Assembly: GCF_040115645.1 (NCBI RefSeq)
Contig: NC_089544.1
Span: forward strand, 6,510,001-6,574,000
DNA length: 64,000 bases
Direction of reading: 5' to 3'
From: Euwallacea fornicatus
Taxonomy: Eukaryota; Arthropoda; Insecta; Coleoptera; Curculionidae
The notes below the pieces were generated by a model. The model worked only from the letters and a program-made list of their open reading frames with translations. It was not told the DNA's origin and did no database searches. The translations under genes were made by a program, and so were the position numbers. Each line of letters opens with the position of its first letter. The stretch's first letter is position 1. Below, piece after piece: positions 51,901 to 60,100 of this stretch.

Positions 51901-54900
51901 TTGAATGTCACAATATACTGAATGCTCTGAATAGTGTTAATCGGTTAAGGCTAACAGAAAGACTAATAGCAACATTAGTATGCAATTAATGTCGTTATTT
52001 ACAAATATTCATTAAAATGGTGCGTTAGATTTACTTAGCTTAGTACCAGAACGTAAAATCGAGGTTCCTTTGCAATCAAGACGAAACCAGATTTAATTTA
52101 AATTAAAGATATCATCATTTCCCCGAATATCTACTGTACTGATGAATTTGTAAAAAATGAAATATCGTATTAAGTAAATTATTTTTTGTAATATCCTTCC
52201 ATAGCAAAAAAAAATCTGTGTTCTAACGATAATCAAAGCCGTCAGTGGCTTGCAATGAAAAAGCTTATTGCAATTGGCATTTCTGCAAGTATCAAAATTT
52301 ATGTATAGGTGTTTAAACAACTATAACTGTTAACATTGATAACCTATGTATTTCTCTTAATATTAACTCTCATATTTTCAAAGTTGTACTCTATCACAAC
52401 ATTTTTATGTAAAAATATAATGTAATTCTGCATGTCATCTTTTATCGGAGATCCAGTATCAATTTATACAAAACTACTTATGTATAATTCCAACTTATTA
52501 AAAACATCAGTTTGCCACGAAGCACGATTTGCCTCTTCTGTGATCAATAAGTACAAGCGGAGAATAACAGTTGTTGCACAGAATTTGACAAAGGTGGGAT
52601 TAGACACTCAACAATTGTCAAAATTTAGGGGGCATGTGTCAAATTTCTGAGGACAAGTTTGACAAAAAAAATATGGTTCAGTCCATTCCTAGTAAAATTT
52701 GATATTTGCTGAATTTATAATCTCGCTCGTGTGTCAAATTCGGACAGTGTTATAATTTTCATTCAGAATAAAATATCTATTTTTCATGGTGAACCACCTT
52801 TTTTTTATTAAGGCGAAATAGCGTGTAACAAAAATCTGGAATGCGCGTATATCTCGTAAATTGTTTATGCCGATTTTATTCGATTTTGTCCACTTGGATA
52901 TTGAAATTCCACATTGTTATCAACATTACTGTCATCTTAAAAGTACGCTTGCGCATTTTAAACAAAATTTCGAAAAAGTCCTTAAATAAATTTCCCAATT
53001 GTCGAGATAAACTCTACCGTCAAAAATAAGTCTAAAATCATTGACATGAAAATTTATAACGGTGCTCTTTTAAAAAGTCATCTTAAATTTCGAAATCACG
53101 ACATTTTCATATTCATTCATTTTCTAGTGCACAATATTGGAGACCCATTAGTTAATGAGATATTGCCTGCATTCAAGACTTTTATTACACACTGTATACT
53201 GTATTCTCTACCATATTCCTTCTGTGTTTCAGTTACTTGAAGGCGTTTCATTAACTCAAACGCAATTTTCTGAGCTTCGTCCCGGACAGGATAGTCAAGG
53301 CAAGTTGGTAACGGATTTAGCGAATGACATTCTGAGCAAAATTCCTGATATATATGATGTAGAAGAAATCAGCAAAAAATATCCGATCATCTACGAGAAT
53401 TCGATGAACACGATTCTAAGACAGGTTTAATTCTAATTTGATTCTGAAAAACCATTACTTGGGAAAGTAATTATTTTTTAGGAATTGATTCGATTCAATA
53501 AGCTTATAATGGTGGTAACAAGGACCCTTGACGAAATGGTGAAGGCAATTACCGGTTTAATGGTGATGTCGTCCGAGTTGGAAGACATCTGCTCCTCGTT
53601 AGTGATAAGCAAAGTGCCTTCAGTGTGGATGAAAAAAAGTTACCCCAGTCTAAAACCTTTGGGCTCATATGTGACGGATCTGATTGCCCGGTAAATATTT
53701 TATTTTGCTTGTGCCCTATTTTACTTATTCCTAATAAATTTTTACGACTTCTATTTCAAGGACGATATTTTCTAACGTAAAAATGAAATATTTCACCGTT
53801 AACTTCTGCTTCTTCCACTATCTAAGTTGAAAATTTCAGATTGGAAGGGGGTTGAGTAGCGTCTTGTTCGAAAGTTCTTTTCATTGTCTACTTGGACAAG
53901 TACTTTGATGCCAATAAAATAATTTTTGTCCTATTCAATTTGGTTTGGATGGACAGGTTTTAAGAAAAAAACGTACTTGAATACATTGACGCCCCAGATG
54001 TGTATCTGTATTTCACTTTGAAGTTAATTATAGCGTGATAATATAAGATGGCACGTTTTAAATGGAACGCACTGTATTTCCCCAATAATCTTAATCAATA
54101 GATTTAACCCGAATCACCCCAAATTCAGGTTAACCTACATGAAGTAGACCGAACTCTCGCTGGCTTATTTTTATGTTCCAGTCTGAAGTTTTTCGAAAAC
54201 TGGATCGCAAAAGATATCCCAAATGTGTTTTGGCTCTCCGGTTTCTACTTTACGCAGTCCTTTTTGACTGGAGTGCTCCAGAATTATTCTCGAAAGATGC
54301 ATTTTCCTATCGAATCCATTCATTTTGAATATTGCGTTACCAAATTCGAACAAGGCGTCGATGGTTCTGCAGAAATAGGAGAATACTGCAAAGTAAGTAA
54401 ATTTGATCCATACATAAATTGCGGTCTAAGAAAAATAAAATTGAAACCATCGTTTTTAAAAAAATCAAAGCATATTTTAATAAAGTGTCAATTTTTTCCC
54501 GCAGCAAATAAAGGAAATTGAGGAATTTAACGTGCTGGTTGATGTAAGTGGCTTTATCTGACGTAGAAAGTGTGCATTTGAAGGCATGTTGTAGAAAAAT
54601 TTTGTTGTGGTGCTAAGTATTATTTAAATTATTTAAATTTAAACAAAGGTAAGTGAATGTTAGTGATTTAAACTGAATAAAGAAGGAAAAAGTTGATAAT
54701 GTTTGGTAAAAACTCTCCATCAAATAATTTGGTTACAGATAAGTAATCGCGAGTTTTCCTAATTCGACTAAAATTTTTGTGAAATTATTACAATAGCAAT
54801 ATTATGGCATTCATTGTGTCTTTATAACAGGGTCTGTTTCTCCAAGGCGCACGTTGGGACCGAAATACTCAACTATTAGCAGAGTCATTTCCGAAAATTC

Positions 54901-55127
54901 TCTTCGATGTGGTGCCTATAATATGGTTAAAACCAGCTCAGAAAGAGTATTATGAGCCTCTACCTTGTTACAACTGTCCCGTGTACAAAACGAGTGCTAG
55001 AAGAGGTCTTTATTCTACCACGGGAAATTCGACGAATTTTGTTATGTACACCACGTTCAAAACCAATTTACCAGAAAGACATTGGATTAACAGGGGGGTA
55101 GCCAGTTTGTGTCAGTTAGATGACTGA
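18746..55127 (+). CDS. DNAH3: Axonemal dynein heavy chain, DNAH3 type, complete, 53 coding exons
   Basis: Inner-arm dynein motor that bends cilia and sperm flagella by ATP-driven walking on axonemal microtubules. Fifty-three exons join in phase throughout and sum to 12306 nt, or 4101 residues plus stop, close to human DNAH3. Order: tail (1-730), linker (730-1400), AAA1 (P-loop GPAGTGKTET, about 1413), AAA2 (GKPMGGKTS, about 1700), AAA3 (GPTGTGKTA, about 2042), AAA4 (GVGGSGRHS, about 2402), stalk with microtubule-binding tip (2544-2986), AAA5/AAA6 and C-terminal domain ending ASLCQLDD. DNAH3 over DNAH7 or DNAH12 is favoured by blocks such as NDELLEILSETKDPLR and YGGRVTDDKDRR and by an N-terminus with the PPL..R.SW motif. 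Small errors at weak junctions remain possible. Exon coordinates are in the block entries. Confidence 0.92.
18951..19957. other. DNAH3 intron 1, left part, no recognised content
   Basis: Ordinary AT-rich intron before the foldback element. The second frame at 18714-18965 overlaps exon 1 and is a shadow. Confidence 0.5.
19958..21002 (-). mobile_element. Non-autonomous long-inverted-repeat transposon with transposase scrap
   Basis: It starts CAGTGTGACC at 19958 and ends with its reverse complement at 21002, with TA next to the right end. The arms are about 335 bp each and clearly mirror one another (for example CTGTAAAAAGTTTATTGATTG and its counterpart near 20960), with moderate divergence. 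The centre (20545-20395, minus) encodes EIVHLVGNNVRSAAEIAVKF, then NIRHPDRPH and, after a frame slip, SGSTVQRINKIFDEL. That is the N-terminal helix-turn-helix of an insect mariner-type transposase. The catalytic part is deleted. It lies in DNAH3 intron 1. Confidence 0.75.
21387..22645. other. DNAH3 intron 2, no recognised content
   Basis: 1.26 kb of AT-rich intron. The 92-codon minus frame at 21778-21500 has no recognisable domain. Confidence 0.5.
23351..24513. mobile_element. Non-autonomous long-inverted-repeat transposon, sibling of the 41592-43868 element
   Basis: It is flanked by TA (23349-23350, 24514-24515) and begins and ends CAGGGTGTAACATAAGTGAT. The arms are about 430 bp each and highly similar. 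From about 23460 inward the arm matches the arm of the element at 41592: shared blocks include GGTGTTAAAG.TGAAAAAATAA, AATTTCATGAAATTT, TGTATTTTCTAGAGG and TATTGAAGTCGCTA.(A/G)AGCAACG. The centre (23780-24083) has no transposase frame. It lies in DNAH3 intron 4. Confidence 0.85.
24571..26705 (+). CDS. DNAH3: DNAH3 exons 5-10: tail (residues 226-729)
   Basis: Exons 24571-24932, 25181-25508, 25743-25950, 25978-26216, 26276-26466, 26521-26705. The tail binds intermediate and light chains and docks the motor on the doublet. Family landmarks are DPAEWKRLKLESFPKFYP, RAPVTWHAQY, SNWLPECADIF, LQLRSLVMRS, VGPTKYLVLYEKY and SFLMEHAHLS. The long open frame 25116-26312 spans three exons plus the introns between them, because the short introns happen to be open; the true exons are the pieces listed. 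Exon 9 ends at AGGAG|GTTATT, giving the conserved NRSIC join. Confidence 0.88.
26735..27525 (+). mobile_element. Decayed long-inverted-repeat transposon with catalytic-domain scrap
   Basis: It begins TACAGGGTGTTG at 26733. The left arm (about 26760-27000) is an inverted, diverged copy of 27290-27525 (shared AAATTTGTTAAAAATTGAAGGA and TTTTTTGAC.TAACA). The middle at 27040-27180 reads WPGRSPDPTPMDFFYW, the third-aspartate block of the DD4xD transposase family. The right terminus is not well preserved. It lies in DNAH3 intron 10. Confidence 0.6.
27637..30794 (+). CDS. DNAH3: DNAH3 exons 11-18: linker (residues 730-1397)
   Basis: Exons 27637-28057, 28622-28841, 28898-29097, 29242-29419, 29624-29886, 29944-30145, 30222-30540, 30596-30794. 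The linker is the lever that swings across the AAA ring in the power stroke. Exon 11 is coiled-coil-like (KRDQAEQALKNRR). Strongly conserved blocks are WLYLEPIFSSEDI-like WMYLEPIFSSEDI, KGLNDYLEKKRLFFPRFFF, NDELLEILSETKDPLR, WISQLRYYW and GNTGRLVATPLTDRCY. Introns 11 (28058-28621) and 14 (29420-29623) show nothing recognisable; intron 10 carries a foldback element. Confidence 0.93.
30909..30944. repeat. (AT)n microsatellite
   Basis: A run of about 18 AT units in DNAH3 intron 18, followed by TGTTACGG. The rest of that intron (30795-31401) shows nothing recognisable. Confidence 0.9.
31402..32266 (+). CDS. DNAH3: DNAH3 exons 19-22: AAA1, main ATPase site (residues 1397-1628)
   Basis: Exons 31402-31570, 31629-31822, 31879-32007, 32065-32266. 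This is the principal ATP-hydrolysis site. Walker A is GPAGTGKTET and Walker B is CFDEFNRI, both intact. Sensor region is ITMNPSYAGRQELPDN, where most dyneins have MNPGYAGR; a serine replaces the glycine, formed across the exon 20/21 splice. CSEQLSSQNHYDYGMRAVKSV closes the module. Confidence 0.95.
32295..32820. mobile_element. Short non-autonomous foldback element
   Basis: The left end CAGGGTATCCATTTTTGGAG..CCATGCGAATCTC has a diverged inverted partner at the right end (reverse complement AGAGGATGTCCGTTTTTAGAG..CCATGAGGATCTC). It is about 525 bp with no coding sequence, in DNAH3 intron 22. Both ends carry the GGGT/GGATG plus TCC pattern of the window's other elements. Confidence 0.5.
32850..35150 (+). 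CDS. DNAH3: DNAH3 exons 23-27: AAA2 (residues 1629-2012)
   Basis: Exons 32850-33080, 33140-33312, 33626-33764, 34355-34630, 34818-35150. The P-loop GKPMGGKTS lies at the end of exon 23. Exon 25 has WILFDGPVDAVWIENMNTVLDD, the AAA2 Walker B area, and exon 26 has EQASPAVVSRCGMIYMEP. Intron 22 (32267-32849) contains a short foldback element and intron 25 (33765-34354) a transposase scrap. Intron 24 (33313-33625) has nothing visible. Confidence 0.95.
33880..34290 (+). pseudogene. Transposase catalytic-domain fragment (DD4xD family)
   Basis: In DNAH3 intron 25. The frame near 34050-34230 reads QDSAPPHFNRLVGQYLND, a stop, IGRG, then TPWPPRSSDLIPLDFYL, closely matching HDGAPPHFTLNVRKHLNE, WIGRGG and WPTRSPDLTTCDFFL in the copy at 42147-43242. 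Aspartates 2 and 3 are visible, with 41 codons between them. Several stops interrupt it and terminal repeats were not found. Confidence 0.65.
35307..37131 (+). CDS. DNAH3: DNAH3 exons 28-32: AAA3, regulatory ATPase site (residues 2013-2348)
   Basis: Exons 35307-35513, 35954-36166, 36425-36610, 36677-36903, 36957-37131. Walker A is GPTGTGKTA and Walker B is ILFVDDLGMP. PPIELLRQWLDHGHWFD and GVPGGGRNEIT follow. The exon 30 donor AAG|GTTTTA is weak, but joining to exon 31 at 36677 gives an ungapped match to the family (RMAKFSVSATNEVFREA); the alternative of reading on runs into a stop. Introns 28 (35514-35953) and 32 (37132-37699) hold no recognisable elements. Confidence 0.93.
37700..39654 (+). 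CDS. DNAH3: DNAH3 exons 33-35: AAA4 (residues 2349-2544)
   Basis: Exons 37700-37936, 38473-38712, 39545-39654. The P-loop reads GVGGSGRHS; most dyneins have GRQS here, so glutamine is replaced by histidine. Walker B area is VVFLFADTQ in exon 34. Exon 35 gives PLALYNFFIERVRQNLHVAL and SPIGDAFR, just before the stalk. Intron 33 has a lone CACCCTGTA motif near 38355 and intron 34 (38713-39544) nothing clear. Confidence 0.92.
39704..39991. mobile_element. MITE with short inverted repeats
   Basis: A 288-bp element in DNAH3 intron 35. The left end is CAGGGTGGCCCATTTAAAA and the right end, reversed, is AGGGTGGCCCATTAAAAA; both are followed by a CACCTGAAA block. The repeats are about 45 bp. There is no coding sequence. 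The CAGGGTGG(G/C)CC start resembles the element at 58230. Confidence 0.8.
40500..46814 (+). CDS. DNAH3: DNAH3 exons 36-40: stalk coiled coil and microtubule-binding domain (residues 2545-2986)
   Basis: Exons 40500-40977, 41028-41231, 46064-46242, 46293-46500, 46558-46814. The antiparallel coiled coil carries the small domain that grips the microtubule. Exon 36 begins FPSLINCCTIDWFQNWP, then the ascending helix. The binding tip spans exons 37-39: LDTLKPSDITLVKSMKNPP, then MVEDYW, DMKFLEHLKSYDKDSIP and ACEGLCKWVRAMEVYDRV. Exon 40 holds the descending helix (CSQKLDRAEKLIESLGGEK). Intron 37 (41232-46063, 4.8 kb) splits the tip and holds two transposons. Confidence 0.93.
41592..43868 (+). mobile_element. 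Mariner-related transposon with ~415-bp inverted repeats and near-complete transposase
   Basis: It is 2277 bp, flanked by TA (41590-41591, 43869-43870). The right end is CAGGGTGTCCTCGAATTGCG reversed; the left end is the same except its first C is T. The arms extend to about 42008 and from about 43450, with only a dozen or so differences by eye. Between them is one gene (42147-43242). It sits in DNAH3 intron 37, in the same orientation as the host gene. Very long arms and the wide D-D spacing separate it from classical mariner. Confidence 0.9.
42147..43242 (+). pseudogene. DD43D transposase, intact except for one early frameshift
   Basis: The open frame 42202-43242 (346 codons) lacks the true start. 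The natural beginning is ATG 42147 (MTMANNFTYSEMVDMLLIYG), an N-terminal DUF4817-type helix-turn-helix. It runs into a stop at about 42225, where one extra T before a run of A shifts the frame. From there the protein is uninterrupted: VYKEKYLFRRVPNRKTF, a second helix-turn-helix (STRGVGLQLGFSKSLVHK), then catalytic aspartates in LFADEAVFT (145 of the open frame), WFMHDGAPPHF (236) and TTCDFFLWS (280). There are 43 residues between aspartates 2 and 3 by my count; classical mariner has 34. It ends NGEHFEHLL. It is related to insect transposases with the WIGRGG and WP.RSPDL signature. Confidence 0.85.
44200..45758 (-). mobile_element. Decayed Tc1-like transposon
   Basis: In DNAH3 intron 37, downstream of the DD43D element. 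The minus strand shows TINRRFCEKDLGGRRLVKKP (45185-45125), LEFVREHLDRSAETWYNVLF with SVETKIDML (about 45090-45005), WIRPGNARFGPKYIV and, near 44660, STDLNPIK followed by GLKRRIQNQK and NSMSARCGEVVKQKG. The catalytic positions are damaged and stops are frequent. Inverted ends around 44200-44320 and 45640-45758 are only weakly similar, so the limits are approximate. Confidence 0.6.
47088..50282 (+). CDS. DNAH3: DNAH3 exons 41-46: AAA5 and AAA6 (residues 2987-3680)
   Basis: Exons 47088-47293, 47343-48241, 48293-48429, 49056-49230, 49463-49877, 50032-50282. These ring modules lack working P-loops in the family. Landmarks are WNISGLPVDNYSVENAI, LMIDPQGQANKWVKNMEK, TTRLRNPHYLPE, the 899-nt exon 42 with NILEDETAIKILSSSK, LTGGVVLENPYPNPAPEW, LSLGQGQGPIAANMI and WAVLQNCHLAASWM. 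The exon 42 donor CAT|GTAAGA is preferred over an earlier GT because it gives an ungapped family match into exon 43. Introns 43 (48430-49055) and 46 (50283-50866) show only a lone ACACCCTGTATAT near 50658. Confidence 0.94.
50867..55127 (+). CDS. DNAH3: DNAH3 exons 47-53: C-terminal domain (residues 3681-4101)
   Basis: Exons 50867-51024, 51319-51478, 53233-53424, 53482-53690, 54182-54392, 54505-54543, 54831-55127. Landmarks are LTGECNYGGRVTDDKDRR, PEVFGLHENADITRD, RQELIRFNKL, MSSELEDICSSL, FWLSGFYFTQSFLTG, LQGARWDRN and CPVYKTSARRG, ending VASLCQLDD and TGA at 55125-55127. Exon 52 is a 39-nt microexon found by phase and sites (GCAG| and |GTAAGTGG), so it is the least certain. Intron 48 (51479-53232) is 1.75 kb without recognised content. 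Confidence 0.92.
51479..53232. other. DNAH3 intron 48, no recognised content
   Basis: The longest DNAH3 intron without a recognised transposon. The 100-codon frame 51687-51989 is hydrophobic with no family signature and lies between two well-supported exons. Confidence 0.5.
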
Positions 55128-55701
55128 CGTTAATTTAAATTTAGTAATTTATACATATGTGGTTTATACAACTTTTTTAGCAATATATTATTATAACAAT
55201 TACATTCTTGTGCCACATTTAGTCTCAATACATTTCACCACAATTTTTCATGCTAAAAAAGCATGAATACGAGATCTAGAAATGCAGCTCAATTAAAACT
55301 TACTCAGACAGCCAAGCAACGATGAACGTCCTTACACGTCTTGTATTATAACTTTAAATATTATAACATACATCTGTTTCGCGATTTTGACAGTGCCTTT
55401 GCAGTAAAGGTGCCTCAAAATGCATTTTCAATGCTCCAAAATGTTTACTAAATAAAACTAAAGAAAATTCAGAATCGAAAAAACGTAACTACGTTTAGTT
55501 CAAATCTTCAGAGCAGATATCTCGGAAATTCCGCACTTCGACTCATCAGTAGAAAAATACGAGAACGTGCCAGAAATTAGCCATGGTTGAAGTGCAAACA
55601 TCGTATTTTATACTTTAACCATAGGTACCTTTCTCCCATGATTTAAAAATGTTTGCCATTAAAGTTAACGAGAAGATTTTTCCTCAAAATGAGCTGTAAC
55701 A
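55128..55701. other. Tail-to-tail intergenic region (DNAH3 and halfway-like 3' ends)
   Basis: Holds both 3' UTRs. A plus-strand AATAAA at 55451-55456 is a candidate poly-A signal for DNAH3, 324 nt after the stop. No signal could be assigned confidently for the minus-strand gene. Confidence 0.5.
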
Positions 55702-57114
55702 TTATGGTATTTTGGTAATAATCCACGGTAGTCTTCCAGTTTTCTTAAAATAATAGTAGTCATATGCCAGTTTGCCCAGCACAATGAATATCAAGCACCC
55801 TAGTACCCCATTCAGCAGATCCAAAGCTTCCTGTATATTATACTCGGATGGGGAGTGACAAACTGCTCCTCTAGAGATGTCAATTACCTGAAATAACGTT
55901 ATAGCAATGTGAAAAATGAGAAATATGTATGGAAATTCTAAAAAAATATTAATAATGTTAAAATATCGATTATATGTATATTTGCTACATATAAATTTGC
56001 GATTCTCTTGGATCTTTATGGTATTATGGAGATTAGCTGTTGGGGCATAGTTCTTTTTCGTAATGATAAAAACAATTACTGAAAAGTCTCCGATATCGAA
56101 CTGTAATCCGAAGTCAGCGTCAAAAGGACATTAAGCATTTTTTCTATTTTTAGAATTTTAACCATACTGTGTGCGCTACTATTATGCTTTGCGCACCACT
56201 TACAGGAACTAAAGGATGTTCCGAGTCCTCGGCACATTTTATATTCGACAGGTCGCTGATTTGGGGCGAGTACTTCTGAAGCATTTCCTGAAAATCACAA
56301 TATATAAAAATACGTCACAATTTTATGTAACACTTTTAATAATAAACGGTGTATTAGCTGGTTGTGTTGAACTTACCTACCTTAAATCTAGGAGCGAAAA
56401 GACAATCGCACCTCCAGGGGTTACCTCCAAGGGTAAGTCTAACAGCATTCGGCATGTTGCTATTATGTTGTAAAGCATTGTCTATAGCATATGCAGGCAA
56501 CTGAAAGAGAAAAGAAAGAAAAGAAGGTTCTAGTTAGAGAAGTCTCTTGAAAACTTAAAGAATTAAGTATTCATTATTTTGCGGTTTTCTTTCTTAAAAA
56601 TTAAATCACCTCAGAATATTGTGTACTTTTGTCTATGTATATTTTTACACGAAATTCATTCATATTTTACTCAGAAAACACGCATTTAAGGTACCATTTA
56701 CCTGACTTAATTGGTTGTGAGTTAATGAAAAAACTCTGAAATGCGTAAGCCAGTATGATCCCTCCAATGTATTGATGTCAGAAATTAGGTTACTGTCAAG
56801 ATATATGTCCAATAGGTCTCTATAATAGAAGCACTTCTTCATTTTTTTTACTCAGATAATTAACATTTACTTATAAAATTTTGGCTTAAATTTTACCTAT
56901 AAATTAAATTTTGTTTTAGAGGAGCTAAGTCTGTAAGAAAATTTCCTTCCATATGTAATATCTTCGTTTTCGCTGGGAAAGTGGTGGGAAGTGTAGTCAG
57001 TCCTCTGTAAGAACAATTTACTTCTATAATCGGCTCTAGTTCGTCCGTATCCATGTCAGTAATGCACTTGATGAGATTACAGGAACAATTTGGAGTGCAA
57101 GTTTTTCGTATTTC
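55702..57114 (-). CDS. hfw: hfw-like exons: second repeat module, transmembrane helix and stop
   Basis: Exons 57114-56897 (CTPNCSCNLIKC cap and VNCSYRGLTTLPTTFPAK), 56819-56702 (DIYLDSNLISDINTLEG, WLTHFRVFSLTHNQLSQ), 56500-56381 (LPAYAIDNALQHN, GGNPWRCDCLFAPRF), 56287-56204 and 55887-55702. The last exon encodes a cysteine-containing juxtamembrane part, a hydrophobic helix (LLNGVLGCLIFIVLG) and a 20-residue basic tail ending TKIP. All five splice phases agree. The 56381 donor AAG|GTAGGT is chosen over a stronger-looking GTAAGT four bases on because only it keeps phase. Confidence 0.85.
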
Positions 57115-60100
57115 CTAGAAAGAAAAAATTCATTAGCAGAACTTTCACTATTTTATATATGAAATCAATATTATAGAATAATACTAATATTTGTAATTTC
57201 TCATTTACAAAAATAAAAAAAAAACGAAGTTTACTCGTAAAATATCAGCCTACATCAGTTACAAAATAAAAGCGTTCATTAATTTTTTCTTTAAAAACAA
57301 AAAATAGATCAACATTCTATTAAGTGCCTGCGTTGTGTAAACAGGCCAATAAGATTCCTTATTGCAGTTTGAGCATTTTTCAAAAATTTATGATTGACCC
57401 ATTAAATGATCTGCGCCAATGCCGTTCGGTGTGAGTAACACTCTCGGCATAGTGAATAAATAGTAAAATTTGCTTGATTAGTTAAAAAATAATGACCTCA
57501 GGGAGTCAATTGATTAAACAAAAATTATAAATTTCGAAAAATCGCCATCGGCTAAATAGGTCTTTAGTGCCAATGAAGTTTTATATGAACAGTCACTACA
57601 AATAATGTACATAAATAGAAAAATTTGTGGTTTGAGCGGTTAATAAATAGTGATTTTATAAGCTGCATTTCGTAAATATCGTGGATTAATATCAAAATTG
57701 TGAGTATGGAGTAGTTGAAATTTGAAAAAATGGATATTTTTTACAGGTATTAATGATATCGAAACTTACCAATTTAAATTGTGCTATCGCCATTACTGGT
57801 TTATTTTTATGGGGCATTTTAAAACAACGTAAAGAATCCAAATCTTTAAATATTGTCTTATTGAGCTCCAATATCCATTCTATGTTTTTCGAACAATTCC
57901 ACTGGTTATCTGAAATCATTCATTTATCATTCACGATAAAAACTAAAACTCGAATTAATTTGTAAATTAATGTTTCGAAGAAAATTTAATTTTAATAAGC
58001 AAATGATTATGAAAAACTCCTCCTAGGTACTGATTTTGTTGAAGTTTCATGTTACATTGAAAGGGATAGTCGATTTATTCATTACATTACATTTTTTTAA
58101 CAAATTACTAGACACTACATTGTCTCATTGAAACGTCATATGTTCATCCCTATGGAAATTAGGTTAAAATATACATTAATGATTAGAATTGAAAAACAAA
58201 TAAAAATGGGATATCTCTGAATAACTTATAAGGGTGGGCCACGAGTAACGCCTCGGAATTTCATGACAAAGCCAAGAGATTTTTTAACTGTTTCTTTTTT
58301 GAGGTGGTTACAGACTAACTAGAGCTACATTTTAAAATTATTTTTAAAGTATACAGAGTGTCCCAAACACATGTAATTGATCAAAGTTGCATTTTTTTAA
58401 TGGGATCCCCTGTATATTATATAATTTTTGAATTCAACCATTAAAATAAAATTAAGTTGTGTTAAAGTTTATGGTATCTAACTCTAGCAGTTTTTGAAAT
58501 AATTCAGTTTTTGTCAAGATGCAAGATAATTTTCAACAACCAATCTCTCATTCCATATTTAAGTTTTTAAAACAAAATTTTAATAGGAAGCCATCAAGGG
58601 ACCAAATTTTGTACTGTAAGTTTCAAAAAGTCGGCGAATTGTACAGGGTGTTCTAAAAATAGCGCCAAATTCTTTCAACTTTTAACTGTTAATAACTTTT
58701 TTAATTTAAATGGGACACTCGGTATGTTGTGTTACTGTTAGATGCTAAATTTACTTATCTATCAAATATCATTAGGGTTTCCTATGCCTAGCTCTACTCA
58801 TTTTCGCAAAAAACATACATTTTTATAAAAATATCTAAATCCCCAATTTTAACATTATGCCATATGAAATTGCCAAGATATCCATGCAATTTAATTATTA
58901 ACTTGCGTATATTTGTATATCATAATTTTAATAATATTAACAAAAAGCAGAAAACTAAGTATAATAAAAAAAAATTATATCAGGTGTTCTACATGATGAC
59001 CATTTTCTTCTATGCATATTTTGTTTCTTTCTTCAAAAGATTTTCTCACATTTTCCAGCATTTGTGACGTAATAGAGGTAAAAATACCAAATACCCGTCT
59101 ATTTGGATGTCTTCGATCCAGATACTTTTGGGCATAAACTCTCGATGCCAAAAGGCAATTTTGCTGGCATTCTCCTATCACCATAATCATGTCTATTCGT
59201 TTTGGTATCGAATAGGAAAACATCTTTCGAATTAAATTTTTTTAACACTTCAAATAAACAAATCACTTTTAACTAAATATGACAGACCTAAACAAGATGG
59301 CAATGTAACTTAATGTCAAAATTGCACGGATATCTTAGCAATTTCATATGGCATAATGTTAAAATTGGGGATTTAGATATTTTTATAAAAATGTATGTTT
59401 TTTGCGAAAATGAGTGTAGCTAGGCATAGGGAACCCTAATGATATTCGATAGATAACTAAATTTGGCATCTAACAGTAACATAACATACCGGATGTCCCA
59501 TTTAATTTAAAAAAGTTATTAACAGTTAAAAGTTGAACGAATTTGGCGCTATTTTTAGAACACCCTGTACAATTCGCCGACTTTTTGAAACTTACAGTAC
59601 AAAATTTGGTCCCTTGATGGCTTCCTATTAAAATTTTGTTTTAAAAACTTAAATATTGAATGAGAGATTGGTTGTTGAAAATTATCTTGCATCTTGACAA
59701 AAACTGAATTATTTCAAAAACTGCTAGAGTTAGATACCATAAACTTTAACACAACTTAATTTTATTTTAATGGTTGAATTCAAAAATTATATAATATACA
59801 GGGGATCCCATTAAAAAAATGCAACTTTGATCAATTACATGTGTTTGGGACACTCTGTATACTTTTAAAATAATTTTAAAATGTAGCTCTAGTTAGTCTG
59901 TAACCACCTCAAAAAAGAAAGAGTTAAAAAATCTCTTGGCTTTGTCATGAAATTCCGAAGCGTTACTCGTGGCCCACCCTGTAGAGGCACCGAAATTTCG
60001 TACTCAAGCTCATTGTACATATGTATGTATATGCACCTTACATTAATGGCTTACCAGATAAATATACTTCGTGTAGTCCATTGAATGTAGAATTGGGAAA

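Noticed and set aside
51687..51989. 100-codon plus-strand frame in DNAH3 intron 48
   Set aside because: No family signature, lies between confirmed exons and would disrupt the conserved join QETQM to LLEGV.
18746..55127. Dynein locus as a shattered pseudogene
   Set aside because: The many short frames are exons; every junction keeps phase and the total is a full-length, stop-free protein.
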